25,469 bases of DNA from UBA6115 sp964346355 (GTDB taxonomy: Bacteria > Bacillota > Clostridia > Christensenellales > Aristaeellaceae), in contig CAYFUH010000023.1 in the NCBI GenBank assembly GCA_964346355.1, positions 1 to 25,469 of the forward strand, written 5' to 3'. Every line of letters begins with the position of its first letter. Within the stretch, counting starts at the first letter, position 1. This document shows, piece after piece, positions 1 to 5,855 of this stretch. The notes below the pieces were generated by a model. It was given only the letters and a program-made list of their open reading frames with translations, ran no database searches and was not told the origin of the DNA. The translations under genes and the position numbers were made by a program.

Positions 1-41
1 GCAGCGCCTGGCTGATGCGCAGACGGAACAGCACCAACTAA
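1..41 (+). CDS. Possible C-terminal tail of an upstream gene (partial)
   Basis: In the third frame the first 41 bases are open and end with TAA at 39-41, about 20 bases before a strong plus-strand terminator at 61-94. That position fits the end of a gene entering from outside the window. Only 12 residues are visible and they cannot be assigned to a family. Frame 2 is also open here, so the frame choice rests only on the stop codon's position before the terminator. Confidence 0.2.
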   Translation, partial: SAWLMRRRNSTN

Positions 42-60
42 ATCGTTCCCCACCTCAACA

Positions 61-94
61 AACGGCCTTGGCAAACCTGCCGGGGCCGTTTTTT
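61..94 (+). terminator. Rho-independent terminator
   Basis: AACGGCC at 61-67 pairs with GGCCGTT at 84-90. An inner GGCA/TGCC stem with G-U pairs closes on a short AACC loop, and a run of T follows (89-94). It would end transcription of the gene entering from the left. Confidence 0.8.
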
Positions 95-101
95 GCGCAC
101 T

Positions 102-129
102 AAAAAAGCCTCCGTTTCCGAAGGCTTTT
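102..129 (-). terminator. Terminator of the zinc-ribbon gene
   Basis: On the minus strand AAAAGCCTTCG pairs with CGGAGGCTTTT around a GAAA tetraloop and runs into six T. It lies about 20 bases after the stop of the zinc-ribbon gene. The plus-strand reading also ends in TTTT, so it may act in both directions. Confidence 0.8.
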
Positions 130-150
130 GCGTTACTGATTAAGTGCTAA

Positions 151-441
151 TTAATAACGGCTCTGGTTGTGCTTGCCATAGCAGTCGTGGCAGTAGACCG
201 GACGGTCGCCGCGCGGCTGGAAGGGCACCTGGGTGGTGGCGCCGCACTCGTCGCAGATCACGGAGAACATCTGGCGCTCGCCGCGGTTCTGGCTCCGGCG
301 GTTGGCACGGCAGCTGGGGCAGCGGCCAGGCTCGTTCTGGAAGCCCTTTTCGGCATAGAAAGCTTGCTCGGAGGAGGTAAAGGGGAACTGGGTGCCGCAC
401 TCACGGCAGGTAAGGGTTTTGTCGGTGTACATGTATGTCAT
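151..441 (-). CDS. Small zinc-ribbon protein with four CxxC pairs
   Basis: This 96-residue cytoplasmic protein carries four CxxC pairs (Cys12/15, 41/44, 63/66 and 84/87, counting from the first ATG). The spacing fits two zinc ribbons in tandem. The N-terminal half, with its CRECG and FYAEKGF segments, resembles the probable zinc-ribbon family zf-trcl (PF13451). The C-terminal half has the VPFxP...PVYCxxC pattern common in small clostridial zinc-binding proteins. No enzymatic function is known, and a role in nucleic-acid or protein binding is only a guess. AAGGAGGG lies just upstream. The ATG at 441 is very close to it (about 3 bases), so the in-frame ATG at 432, about 12 bases away and giving a start at MYTDK, is an equally plausible start. 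The gene is monocistronic and has its own terminator. Confidence 0.8.
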   Translation of the reverse strand: MTYMYTDKTLTCRECGTQFPFTSSEQAFYAEKGFQNEPGRCPSCRANRRSQNRGERQMFSVICDECGATTQVPFQPRGDRPVYCHDCYGKHNQSRY

Positions 442-590
442 GTCCCTCCTTGATATTTGCCAAACCGATACGATCTGTGGTTCCGTGGCTAAGGCATCAG
501 TTTTCCTGAGCAACTACCGGAGGAACGTCCGAATCCCTGGGCTTGGTCCACAGGCATCCTAACACATATGTGGTGTCTTGTATAGTCTTA

Positions 591-661
591 TTGGCAATGT
601 TTTTGGCAGTTTGGCAAAAAATTTCTGCCGCATGGCCCAAAAGACGCAAAAAGAGTATAAT
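591..661 (+). promoter_or_regulatory. Candidate ogt promoter region with TTGGCA repeats
   Basis: A perfect TATAAT lies at 656-661, 28 bases before the ogt ATG, but no good -35 hexamer sits 16-18 bases upstream of it. Three TTGGCA copies (591-596, 603-608, 611-616) lie further upstream and could be operator half-sites. No regulator is identifiable. Confidence 0.3.
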
Positions 662-689
662 GGCAGCAGCACAAAGGGGGAGGATCAAT

Positions 690-1151
690 ATGAAGAAGCG
701 GTGTTTTAAAAGCCCTCTGGGCTTTATGCTGGCAGTGGAGGAGGACGGCGCCCTCATCGGCCTTGATTTTGTGGAGGAAGAGCATCAGGACGCGCGGGAT
801 GACAGCCCGGTGCTGATGATGACCCAAACGCAGGTGAGGGAGTATTTCGCCAGCCTGCGCGAGCGGTTTGAGGTGCCGATCAAGCTTTCCGGGACAGATT
901 TTCAGCAGAAGGTCTGGGCACGGCTGCTGGAGATCCCCTACGGGCAGACGCGCTCCTACGGCCAGATCGCGGCGGACATCGGCCAGCCGGGCGCCGCCCG
1001 CGCGGTGGGCCAGGCCAACAACCGCAACCCCATTTCCATCATCGTGCCCTGCCACCGCGTGGTGGGCGCAGACGGCAGGCTCACGGGCTACGGCGGCGGG
1101 ATGCCGCGCAAGGAAGCCCTGCTGATGATCGAGCGAAACCTTGAAAAATAA
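690..1151 (+). CDS. ogt: Methylated-DNA--protein-cysteine methyltransferase
   Basis: This 153-residue suicide DNA-repair protein transfers alkyl groups from O6-alkylguanine to its own cysteine. The catalytic PCHRV motif is complete (Cys121), followed by the GYGGG segment (residues 133-137) and preceded by the helix-turn-helix region with YGQTRSYGQIA (84-94). An N-terminal ribonuclease-like domain covers roughly residues 1-65. The length matches single-domain Ogt/MGMT proteins and there is no AdaA fusion. The frame is open further upstream to 543, but the ATG at 690 is preferred: it has GGGGGAGG about 6 bases upstream and starts at the usual family N-terminus. It is followed within 55 bases by the PduL gene, which has its own promoter inside the end of ogt. 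Confidence 0.93.
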   Translation: MKKRCFKSPLGFMLAVEEDGALIGLDFVEEEHQDARDDSPVLMMTQTQVREYFASLRERFEVPIKLSGTDFQQKVWARLLEIPYGQTRSYGQIAADIGQPGAARAVGQANNRNPISIIVPCHRVVGADGRLTGYGGGMPRKEALLMIERNLEK

Positions 1152-1169
1152 CGGGGTTCACGGTATACT
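1141..1169 (+). promoter_or_regulatory. Promoter of the pduL-like gene
   Basis: TTGAAA at 1141-1146 and TATACT at 1164-1169 are separated by 17 bases, a good sigma-A pattern. The -35 lies in the last codons of ogt, so the downstream gene can be transcribed independently. Confidence 0.6.
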
Positions 1170-1205
1170 GAAAGGGTACAACCGACATTTTGAGAGGAGC
1201 GTAAC

Positions 1206-1772
1206 ATGAAGTTTTTAGTGGAAACCTCTGCCCGCCACGCGCACGTGTCCCCGGCTGATCTGGAGACCTTGTTTGGCAAAGGCAGCGAGCTGACCGTCCG
1301 CAAGGCGCTGTCCCAGCCCGGCCAGTACGCCAGCAATGAGAAGATCAAGGTCGTGGGCCCCCGCGGCGAGTTAAGCGTCACCATCTTAGGCCCCACAAGG
1401 GGCAACAGCCAGGTGGAATTGTCCTATACCGACGCCCGCACCGTGGGCATCCAGGCGCCCGTGCGCGAAAGCGGCGACATCAAGGGCACCCCCGGCTGCA
1501 AGCTGGTTGGCCCCGCGGGTGAGGTGGACATCAGCGAGGGCGTCATCGTCGCCAAGCGCCACATCCACATGACCCCGGCGGATGCCGAGCAGTTTGGCGT
1601 GAAGGACAAGGACGTGGTGAGCGTCAAGGTCGCAACCCAAGGCCGCGCCCTCATCTTTGGCGATACCGTGGTGCGCGTGCACCCCAATTTCGCCCTGGCC
1701 ATGCACATCGATACGGACGAGTCCAACGCCGCCAGCGCCGCGGGCGAGGTCTACGGCGAGATTGTGAAGTAA
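1206..1772 (+). CDS. pduL: PduL-type phosphate acyltransferase
   Basis: This 188-residue protein is of the PduL family, which interconverts acyl-CoA plus phosphate with acyl phosphate plus CoA. Both zinc-binding signatures are visible: RHAH near the N-terminus (His11, His13) and RHIH in the second half (His119, His121), each at the start of one of the two related beta-barrel domains. There is no N-terminal encapsulation extension and no microcompartment shell gene nearby, so it is probably a cytosolic housekeeping phosphotransacetylase rather than part of a propanediol organelle. GAGAGGAG lies 6 bases before the ATG. A strong terminator follows, making it monocistronic. It could convert acetyl-CoA from the ornithine pathway encoded downstream into acetyl phosphate; that link is inferred from function, not from operon structure. 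No acetate kinase gene is in the window. Confidence 0.88.
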   Translation: MKFLVETSARHAHVSPADLETLFGKGSELTVRKALSQPGQYASNEKIKVVGPRGELSVTILGPTRGNSQVELSYTDARTVGIQAPVRESGDIKGTPGCKLVGPAGEVDISEGVIVAKRHIHMTPADAEQFGVKDKDVVSVKVATQGRALIFGDTVVRVHPNFALAMHIDTDESNAASAAGEVYGEIVK

Positions 1773-1790
1773 CCCTTCCTGCAAATATCA

Positions 1791-1824
1791 GCACCCTGGC
1801 AACTTTGCGCCAGGGTGCTTTTTT
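1791..1824 (+). terminator. Terminator of the pduL-like gene
   Basis: GCACCCTGGC (1791-1800) pairs with GCCAGGGTGC (1809-1818) around an 8-base loop and is followed by six T (1819-1824). Confidence 0.9.
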
Positions 1825-1873
1825 AAGACGGTTTTTGACGTGTTTTTTTCCTTGGCGTTCACTACGTCCCGGG

Positions 1874-2063
1874 TTATGAATGGCCTTGCCCCTTATAATA
1901 CCGCACCACCAACTGTGTCCGGTCCCGCACGTCCAGTTTGGCCAGCAGCTGGGACACATAGTTGCGCACAGTGCCCTCGCTTAAAAAGAGTTTCTCCGAA
2001 GTCTCCCGGTTGGACAGGCCGTCGGCGATTAACTGCAGCACCTGCAGCTCGCGCTCTGACAGC
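1874..2063 (-). CDS. NarL/LuxR-type response regulator, C-terminal part only
   Basis: The minus strand from 2063 down to the TAA at 1874-1876 encodes about 62 residues beginning LSERELQVLQLIADGLSN. It continues through a full LuxR-type helix-turn-helix with the typical recognition segment SEGTVRNYVSQLLAKL and ends RYYKGQGHS. This is the DNA-binding domain of a NarL/FixJ-family response regulator. The receiver domain is missing because the sequence enters the 100-N gap. The neighbouring histidine-kinase fragment on the same strand, on the other side of the gap, is the expected partner, with kinase before regulator. The reading frame of the visible part is intact. Confidence 0.85.
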
Positions 2064-2163
2064 NNNNNNNNNNNNNNNNNNNNNNNNNNNNNNNNNNNNN
2101 NNNNNNNNNNNNNNNNNNNNNNNNNNNNNNNNNNNNNNNNNNNNNNNNNNNNNNNNNNNNNNN
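2064..2163. other. Assembly gap of 100 N
   Basis: Exactly 100 undetermined bases, the conventional placeholder for a scaffold gap of unknown size. A full kinase ATPase domain plus a receiver domain would need several hundred bases, so the true distance is probably larger. Confidence 0.99.
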
Positions 2164-2459
2164 GACAGCGCCTCTTTCATCAGCGCGATGACCGCGTATT
2201 TTTGTTTCAGCGGCCATTCGCCGGCACTGCTGTTGCGGTAGTCCACCGGGCAGAAGGTGAAGTCCGCAAGCAGCGCCTAGATTTCTGCGTCCAGGGTGAC
2301 ATAATCCTGCGGGGTGTTGTGCACACTGGCGCGGATGGCGTTCATGGCGCTGTTTAAGGACTGCTGCAGCATGGCCATGTCGGCCTGCTGCTTTTCGTCT
2401 TTGATTATCAGCCCCAGCGCTCGCGCCTGTAAAATGCCGCGGGAGAGCACATGGCCCAC
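2164..2459 (-). pseudogene. Histidine-kinase fragment (HisKA_3-like), broken
   Basis: Read on the minus strand from about 2459, the sequence gives VGHVLSRGILQARALGLI, then LQQSLNSAMNAIRASVHN, and later FTFCPVDYRNSS and KYAVIALMKEALS before the N gap. These segments match the dimerisation/phosphoacceptor region and the start of the ATPase domain of NarX/DesK-type kinases, where VGHVLS normally directly follows the phosphoacceptor His-Asp. Here the phosphoacceptor His and everything N-terminal are missing, because the upstream sequence switches to a protease gene. An in-frame TAG at 2277-2279 also interrupts the frame. Truncation plus a nonsense codon argue for a pseudogene, although assembly error near the gap could explain part of it. 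Confidence 0.7.
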
Positions 2460-2920
2460 TCGCCCACCTGCAGCTTGTCCGAGTCGCCAAATTCCGCATG
2501 CGGCAACCTCAAGCCCGGCGCAAAGAGGATGGCCAGGTCCTCGTCCTTGTCCTCCTCCACTAAATAGGCGGTGGTAAATTTCCCGTCCCGGTATATGGCG
2601 AAGTATTGGGCGTCCCGCGCCACGTGCGCGTTGGTGAGCACATGCCCCCAGGGGCTGACCACCGTGCCGGAGCCACCGCCTGTGATCTCGTCCATCTCGG
2701 TATAGGTTTTGCCTGTGGGTTCGCCCTCGAAGATCACCACGCTCACCACGCTTTCCAGGCCCTTTTGTATGGGCGCAAGCAGGGGGGAGCTGATCAGGCT
2801 GGTATCGGTCTGGGCCTTCAGAATCTGGTCAATTTCAGCAGCGCGCGGGTTTTCCGCAAGGGTCACGGTCATGCCCAGCAGCATCACGCAGGCCAGCATG
2901 AGGGCGAGCAGCTTTTTGAT
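2408..2920 (-). pseudogene. Truncated exported trypsin-like (HtrA-type) serine protease
   Basis: The minus strand encodes a signal peptide (LLALMLACVMLLGMTVTLA) followed by the N-terminal half of an S1C/HtrA-like protease: GGGSGTVVSPWGHVLTNAHV with the catalytic His, then DEDLAIL with the catalytic Asp, then KLQVGEWA. Homologues continue with a glycine-rich stretch and the GNSGGP catalytic Ser. Here the homology stops at about 2451, the frame enters kinase-derived sequence and ends at 2408, so no catalytic Ser is encoded. There is no ATG at the expected start: the codon before KKLLALM is ATC (2918-2920), and the first downstream ATG (2899) lies inside the signal peptide. It follows the 4Fe-4S gene at a distance of about 20 bases and would have been the last gene of that operon. 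Confidence 0.7.
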
Positions 2921-2939
2921 GTTCTTGGTGTGTTTCCTT

Positions 2940-3839
2940 TCAGTTGGTCTGGGTGGCTTGGAACGCCGGCTCTTCCCGCTTTTTGTCCCGGAAGCCGTAC
3001 TGGGTACGAATGGCATCAGTCGGGCATACCCGCTTGCAGTTGCCGCAGCGGATGCACTCGGGCACGTTGATGTCCTTGCGCACTGCCACATTCATCGGGC
3101 AGGCTTTCTCACAGCGCCCGCAGTCGATGCATTTGTCCTTGTCAAGGCTCATCCGCCACAGGCTGATCTTGGAAAACAGCCCATAAAAAGCGCCCAGGGG
3201 GCAGACATACTTGCAAAAGGGCCGGTGGATAAACACCGAGGCCACAAGGATGAGTACCAGCAGGCTGGCCTTCCAGTAAAACAGGAAGCCGATGTTGCTG
3301 CGCAAGCTTTCATCCGAGGCCAAAAGCGGGACACCGCCTTCCAGGGTGCCTGCCGGGCACACCCATTTGCAAAAATAGGGGTTGCCCATGCCAAAGGCAT
3401 TGGTGATCACAACCGGCAGGATAAACACCAGCACCAGCAGCATCAGGTATTTGACGTAGCGCAGGGGCTTGTCCACCTTGTGCGGCACCTTGATTTTGGG
3501 CGTGGGAATTTTGTACAGCAAATCCTGGATGAAGCCAAACAGGCACAAAAAACCGCAGATGGCGCGTCCCAGCAGCATGCCAAACAGGATGAGCGTGCCC
3601 ACCACGTAAAAGGAGAAGTCATGTTTGCGCCCGCCGGCCACAGCCTGCAGGGAGCCAATGGGGCAGGAGCCAATGGCGCTGGGGCAGGAGTAACAGTTTA
3701 GCCCCGGGACGCAGGCGTTTTTCAGCTTCCCCTGGTAGATGGTAATCCGTTCCCCGAAAAAGCCGGGCAGGTAGCTGTTGGTGGCCAGCGCCGCCAGGGT
3801 CTGCACAAGCCAGCGCTTGTCTTTTTTCTTCTTTTTCAT
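2940..3839 (-). CDS. Polytopic membrane 4Fe-4S ferredoxin-type protein (NapH/YccM-like)
   Basis: This 299-residue membrane protein has several hydrophobic segments (about residues 75-105, 130-150 and 188-205), cysteine motifs between them, and a cytoplasmic bacterial ferredoxin domain at the end. The membrane part has C49xxC52...C59P, C95xxxC99, C157xxxC161P and C209xxxC213P, the last two being the paired CxxxCP signature of the Fer4_5/NapH-NosR-CcoG group. The ferredoxin domain binds two 4Fe-4S clusters: Cys237, 240, 243, 247 and Cys262, 265, 268, 272. Such proteins pass electrons across or along the membrane; the partner here is unknown. The ATG at 3839 is chosen over 3857 because it overlaps the stop of the upstream mini-gene (TGATG) and has AGGA 8 bases upstream. 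The lysine-rich N-terminus (KKKKKDKR) is expected to stay inside the cell. Confidence 0.88.
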   Translation of the reverse strand: MKKKKKDKRWLVQTLAALATNSYLPGFFGERITIYQGKLKNACVPGLNCYSCPSAIGSCPIGSLQAVAGGRKHDFSFYVVGTLILFGMLLGRAICGFLCLFGFIQDLLYKIPTPKIKVPHKVDKPLRYVKYLMLLVLVFILPVVITNAFGMGNPYFCKWVCPAGTLEGGVPLLASDESLRSNIGFLFYWKASLLVLILVASVFIHRPFCKYVCPLGAFYGLFSKISLWRMSLDKDKCIDCGRCEKACPMNVAVRKDINVPECIRCGNCKRVCPTDAIRTQYGFRDKKREEPAFQATQTN

Positions 3840-3991
3840 CAGCCGATTCCTATACATTCAAGGCAGATGCGGATGGATTTTTTAAACACCTCCGCCACCT
3901 CCTTGCGGTACATGCCAAGCAGGATGAAGGCGACGCCGGCCACCAGGAGCAAAATCCTGGTGGCGGCAGACGTCTGCAGTTTTTGACTCAT
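3839..3991 (-). CDS. CD1871A-family CXXC mini-protein
   Basis: A 50-residue gene between the exported-protein gene and the 4Fe-4S gene. It has one hydrophobic helix (ILLLVAGVAFILLGM, about residues 13-27), a short charged stretch (YRKEVAEVF), and the C-terminal motif ICLECIGIG carrying a CxxC. This motif and layout match the small CD1871A-type CXXC proteins known from Clostridia next to 4Fe-4S membrane proteins. Their biochemical role is not established; a thiol or metal relay beside the Fe-S protein is a guess. Its ATG overlaps the upstream stop (ATGA at 3988-3991) and its TGA overlaps the next start (TGATG at 3837-3841), so translation of the three genes is probably coupled. It is easily missed because it is so short. 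Confidence 0.85.
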   Translation of the reverse strand: MSQKLQTSAATRILLLVAGVAFILLGMYRKEVAEVFKKSIRICLECIGIG

Positions 3992-4443
3992 TTCTTCTCA
4001 CCCAGCAGTTCCAACCGCTCCTGGACAATCTTCAGTTCCGGGTTGACCCGGACCACCGCGACGGTGGGCACTTCGCCGTCCATCAGGATCTTCTGGTTTT
4101 CGAGGAATTCCTCTTCCGTCTTAACGCTTTCAAAACTTTCCAAAACATGCAGGATGGACTTGGGAATATAGATGTAGCCAATGTAATGGTAATCCCATTC
4201 CAGCTGGTATTTGCCGTAGGGATCCATGCCGTTCATATACTCGGGCACGGCAACCATAAAGCCCATCTCCAAATCGCCCATCACCTTTTCGGAGCTGCCG
4301 ATCATGATTTCCTCGCCGTGGATGGTGAGCATCTTATCCTTGTTGAATTCGGGGTTGATGACAATCTTGTCCGCTTCATCCGCCATGACGGTGAAGGAGA
4401 AGGCCAGCATGAGGGCCAGCATCACAATGAGCGCTTTGTACAT
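3988..4443 (-). CDS. Exported protein of unknown function
   Basis: This 151-residue protein begins with a clear Sec signal peptide (ALIVMLALMLAFSFTVMA, cleavage likely after Ala21). The mature part is acidic and has no cysteine, so it is neither a lipoprotein nor a CxxC thioredoxin. It contains several Tyr/Trp-rich stretches (YGKYQLEWDYHYIGYIYIP) and ends in a charged helix. I do not recognise the family. In related clostridial loci this place is often taken by a thioredoxin-like or redoxin protein, but no redox motif is visible here. The ATG at 4443 has AAGGAG 7 bases upstream. Its stop overlaps the start of the CXXC mini-protein. A link to electron transfer rests on operon position only. 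Confidence 0.75.
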   Translation of the reverse strand: MYKALIVMLALMLAFSFTVMADEADKIVINPEFNKDKMLTIHGEEIMIGSSEKVMGDLEMGFMVAVPEYMNGMDPYGKYQLEWDYHYIGYIYIPKSILHVLESFESVKTEEEFLENQKILMDGEVPTVAVVRVNPELKIVQERLELLGEKK

Positions 4444-4822
4444 AAGAGTACTCCTTTCGTTTGTGCGGCGCGCTTGCGCCGGGATTGGGGTGCGCGCGCA
4501 CCGGGCCAGCTTGGCTAACACAAATCTTGACGCTGCAACCCTCCTTTTATCGCAGGTGTAAAACCCCTGATGATGTGCACGCCTGTTTCTGGCGTGTTCA
4601 ACATAGGCTGATGATAAAAAAGTGCCGTCATCCGTTTGAATGCCATGTGCTATCCCTCAAAATGAATTCAGCAACAGGCGCCGTTTTAAGGCGTTACCCG
4701 TTTGTGGTTGGTTTCTGCAGGTATCATACCATGTTCATTCGGCTTTGTATATAAAAATATTTATGCACGATTTTATGCATCGTTTTACCGTTTTGAAACA
4801 GAATTTGTCTATCTGTCAGTAT
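4444..4822 (-). other. Long leader and intergenic region of the 4Fe-4S operon
   Basis: About 380 bases with no convincing gene. On the minus strand it holds a candidate promoter (4723-4751), a leader of about 270 bases with a hairpin CACGCC/GGCGTG at 4578-4596, and a GC-rich hairpin CGGCGC/GCGCCG at 4466-4481 just before the ribosome binding site. A minus-strand open frame of 43 codons (4515-4646) with GAGGG 7 bases before its ATG is a weak candidate leader peptide. Further upstream are two direct copies of TGCATAAA (about 4755-4777). No known riboswitch class is recognised. Confidence 0.5.
4723..4751 (-). promoter_or_regulatory. Candidate promoter of the exported-protein/4Fe-4S operon
   Basis: On the minus strand TATACA is followed after 17 bases by TATGAT, preceded by TGG, which makes an extended -10. 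The -35 matches four of six consensus bases. Transcription would start near 4716. Confidence 0.45.
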
Positions 4823-4827
4823 TCGTA

Positions 4828-4851
4828 CAAAAAAGGGGCACATCATGCCCC
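4828..4851 (-). terminator. Terminator of mscS
   Basis: On the minus strand GGGGCA pairs with TGCCCC around a 5-base loop and is followed by a T-run (forward-strand A-run at 4829-4834). It lies about 20 bases after the mscS stop. Confidence 0.85.
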
Positions 4852-4871
4852 TGTCCAAACCGTAACGTCTC

Positions 4872-5684
4872 TTAAATCTGCCGCACTTCCCGCACCGGCC
4901 CGCGCAGGGTGACTTGTTGCGCCTCCAAGGCCTCCTTCACGGCCGCGGTCAGCGCGATGTTGGTGGCCCACCACTCCTTGGTGTTCGCCCAGCAGCGCAG
5001 GGTAAACAGCAGCGTGCCGTCCTGGATTTTGTCCAGCGTCGCCCCCGGGGCAGGGTCCCTCAAGACGCTGTCGTTGCGCTGCGCCGCGTCCAACAGCAGG
5101 CCTTTGATCTTCTCCACGTCCTCGTAGAAATCCGTCGTGATGCTAATATCAATGCGCCGGGTGTCGTACCAGGAAAAGTCGGTAATGACGTCGTTGCTCA
5201 GCTTCGCGTTGGGTACCACCACCTTCTTGCCGTCCAGCGTGCGCAGCGTGGTGTACATGATGGAGATGTCCTGCACCGTGCCGTCCGCGGTCTCCGTCTT
5301 GATGAAGTCACCTACCTTAAAGGGCTTGAAGAACAAAATCATCAGCCCGCCGGCAAAATTGCTCAAGCTGCCCTGCAGCGCCAGGCCGATGGCTAAACCT
5401 GCTGAGGTGAGGATGGCGACAAAGGAGGCCGCCGGCACGCCCAGGTAAATCAGCACGCTGATGATGAGCGTGAAGCGCAAAAAAACAGCGGTGGCATTTC
5501 TTAAAAAGCCCTTGAGCCCGTCATCCAGCTTGCCCCTGTTCATCGCTTTGTCCAGCAAGCGCAGGAGTATCCCGATCAGCTTGAGGCCAATGAAGATCAT
5601 CAGCCCCGCGACCACGATCTTCAGCACCAAATCGGCCGAGACCTTGGCAAAGAATTCCAGCACACTGCCCCAGATATTTTCCAT
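4872..5684 (-). CDS. mscS: Small-conductance mechanosensitive channel, MscS family
   Basis: This 270-residue membrane protein is close in length to E. coli MscS. Hydrophobic segments lie at about residues 18-42 and 64-85. The pore-lining TM3 and its continuation follow at about 90-128: alternating small residues in SAGLAIGLALQGSLSN, then FKPFKVGDFI, the hallmark that begins the beta domain. The rest forms the cytoplasmic cage. The channel opens under hypo-osmotic stress. The frame extends upstream to 5948, but the ATG at 5684 is chosen: it has AGAGGAAG upstream, gives the normal family start, and leaves room for a sigma-A promoter at 5718-5747. It is transcribed divergently from arcA and ends in its own terminator. 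Confidence 0.92.
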   Translation of the reverse strand: MENIWGSVLEFFAKVSADLVLKIVVAGLMIFIGLKLIGILLRLLDKAMNRGKLDDGLKGFLRNATAVFLRFTLIISVLIYLGVPAASFVAILTSAGLAIGLALQGSLSNFAGGLMILFFKPFKVGDFIKTETADGTVQDISIMYTTLRTLDGKKVVVPNAKLSNDVITDFSWYDTRRIDISITTDFYEDVEKIKGLLLDAAQRNDSVLRDPAPGATLDKIQDGTLLFTLRCWANTKEWWATNIALTAAVKEALEAQQVTLRGPVREVRQI

Positions 5685-5717
5685 AAAACTTCCTCTGTGC
5701 TCATAATATACAGTCAA

Positions 5718-5747
5718 AGTATGCCAATGAACGCTTGAAAATGTCAA
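5718..5747 (-). promoter_or_regulatory. Promoter of mscS
   Basis: On the minus strand a perfect TTGACA (5747-5742) is followed after 18 bases by CATACT (5723-5718), about 34 bases before the mscS ATG. Confidence 0.6.
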
Positions 5748-5774
5748 GTAAAACAGTATATAAACAGGGTTTTT

Positions 5775-5819
5775 TGTATAAATATTTTGATATACATCAT
5801 TGTATAATCGTGTTAGAAT
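5775..5819 (+). promoter_or_regulatory. arc/ora operon promoter region with palindromic operator candidate
   Basis: AT-rich stretch before arcA. A perfect TATAAT lies at 5803-5808 and a second possible -10 (TAGAAT) at 5814-5819, but neither has a convincing -35. Immediately upstream is an inverted repeat, TGTATA (5775-5780) and TATACA (5791-5796), and TGTATA recurs at 5801-5806. A good -10 with a poor -35 next to a palindrome suggests regulator-dependent transcription. An ArgR or Crp/Fnr-type factor is possible, but no match to a defined box is claimed. Confidence 0.4.
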
Positions 5820-5855
5820 GAGAAAAGCAAAAGAAAGACAAGAGAGGTAGCAGCG

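Noticed and set aside
2164..2459. Functional short kinase starting at the GTG at 2459
   Set aside because: The piece lacks the phosphoacceptor His, has no ribosome binding site and is cut by a TAG; it is better explained as a fragment.
2709..3701. Plus-strand open frame of 330 codons opposite the 4Fe-4S and protease genes
   Set aside because: It is antisense to well-recognised coding sequence, shows no family features and has no ribosome binding site; long antisense frames are expected at this GC content.
4515..4646. 43-codon minus-strand frame called as a gene
   Set aside because: It has a fair ribosome binding site but no homology, signal or hydrophobic pattern; kept only as a leader observation.
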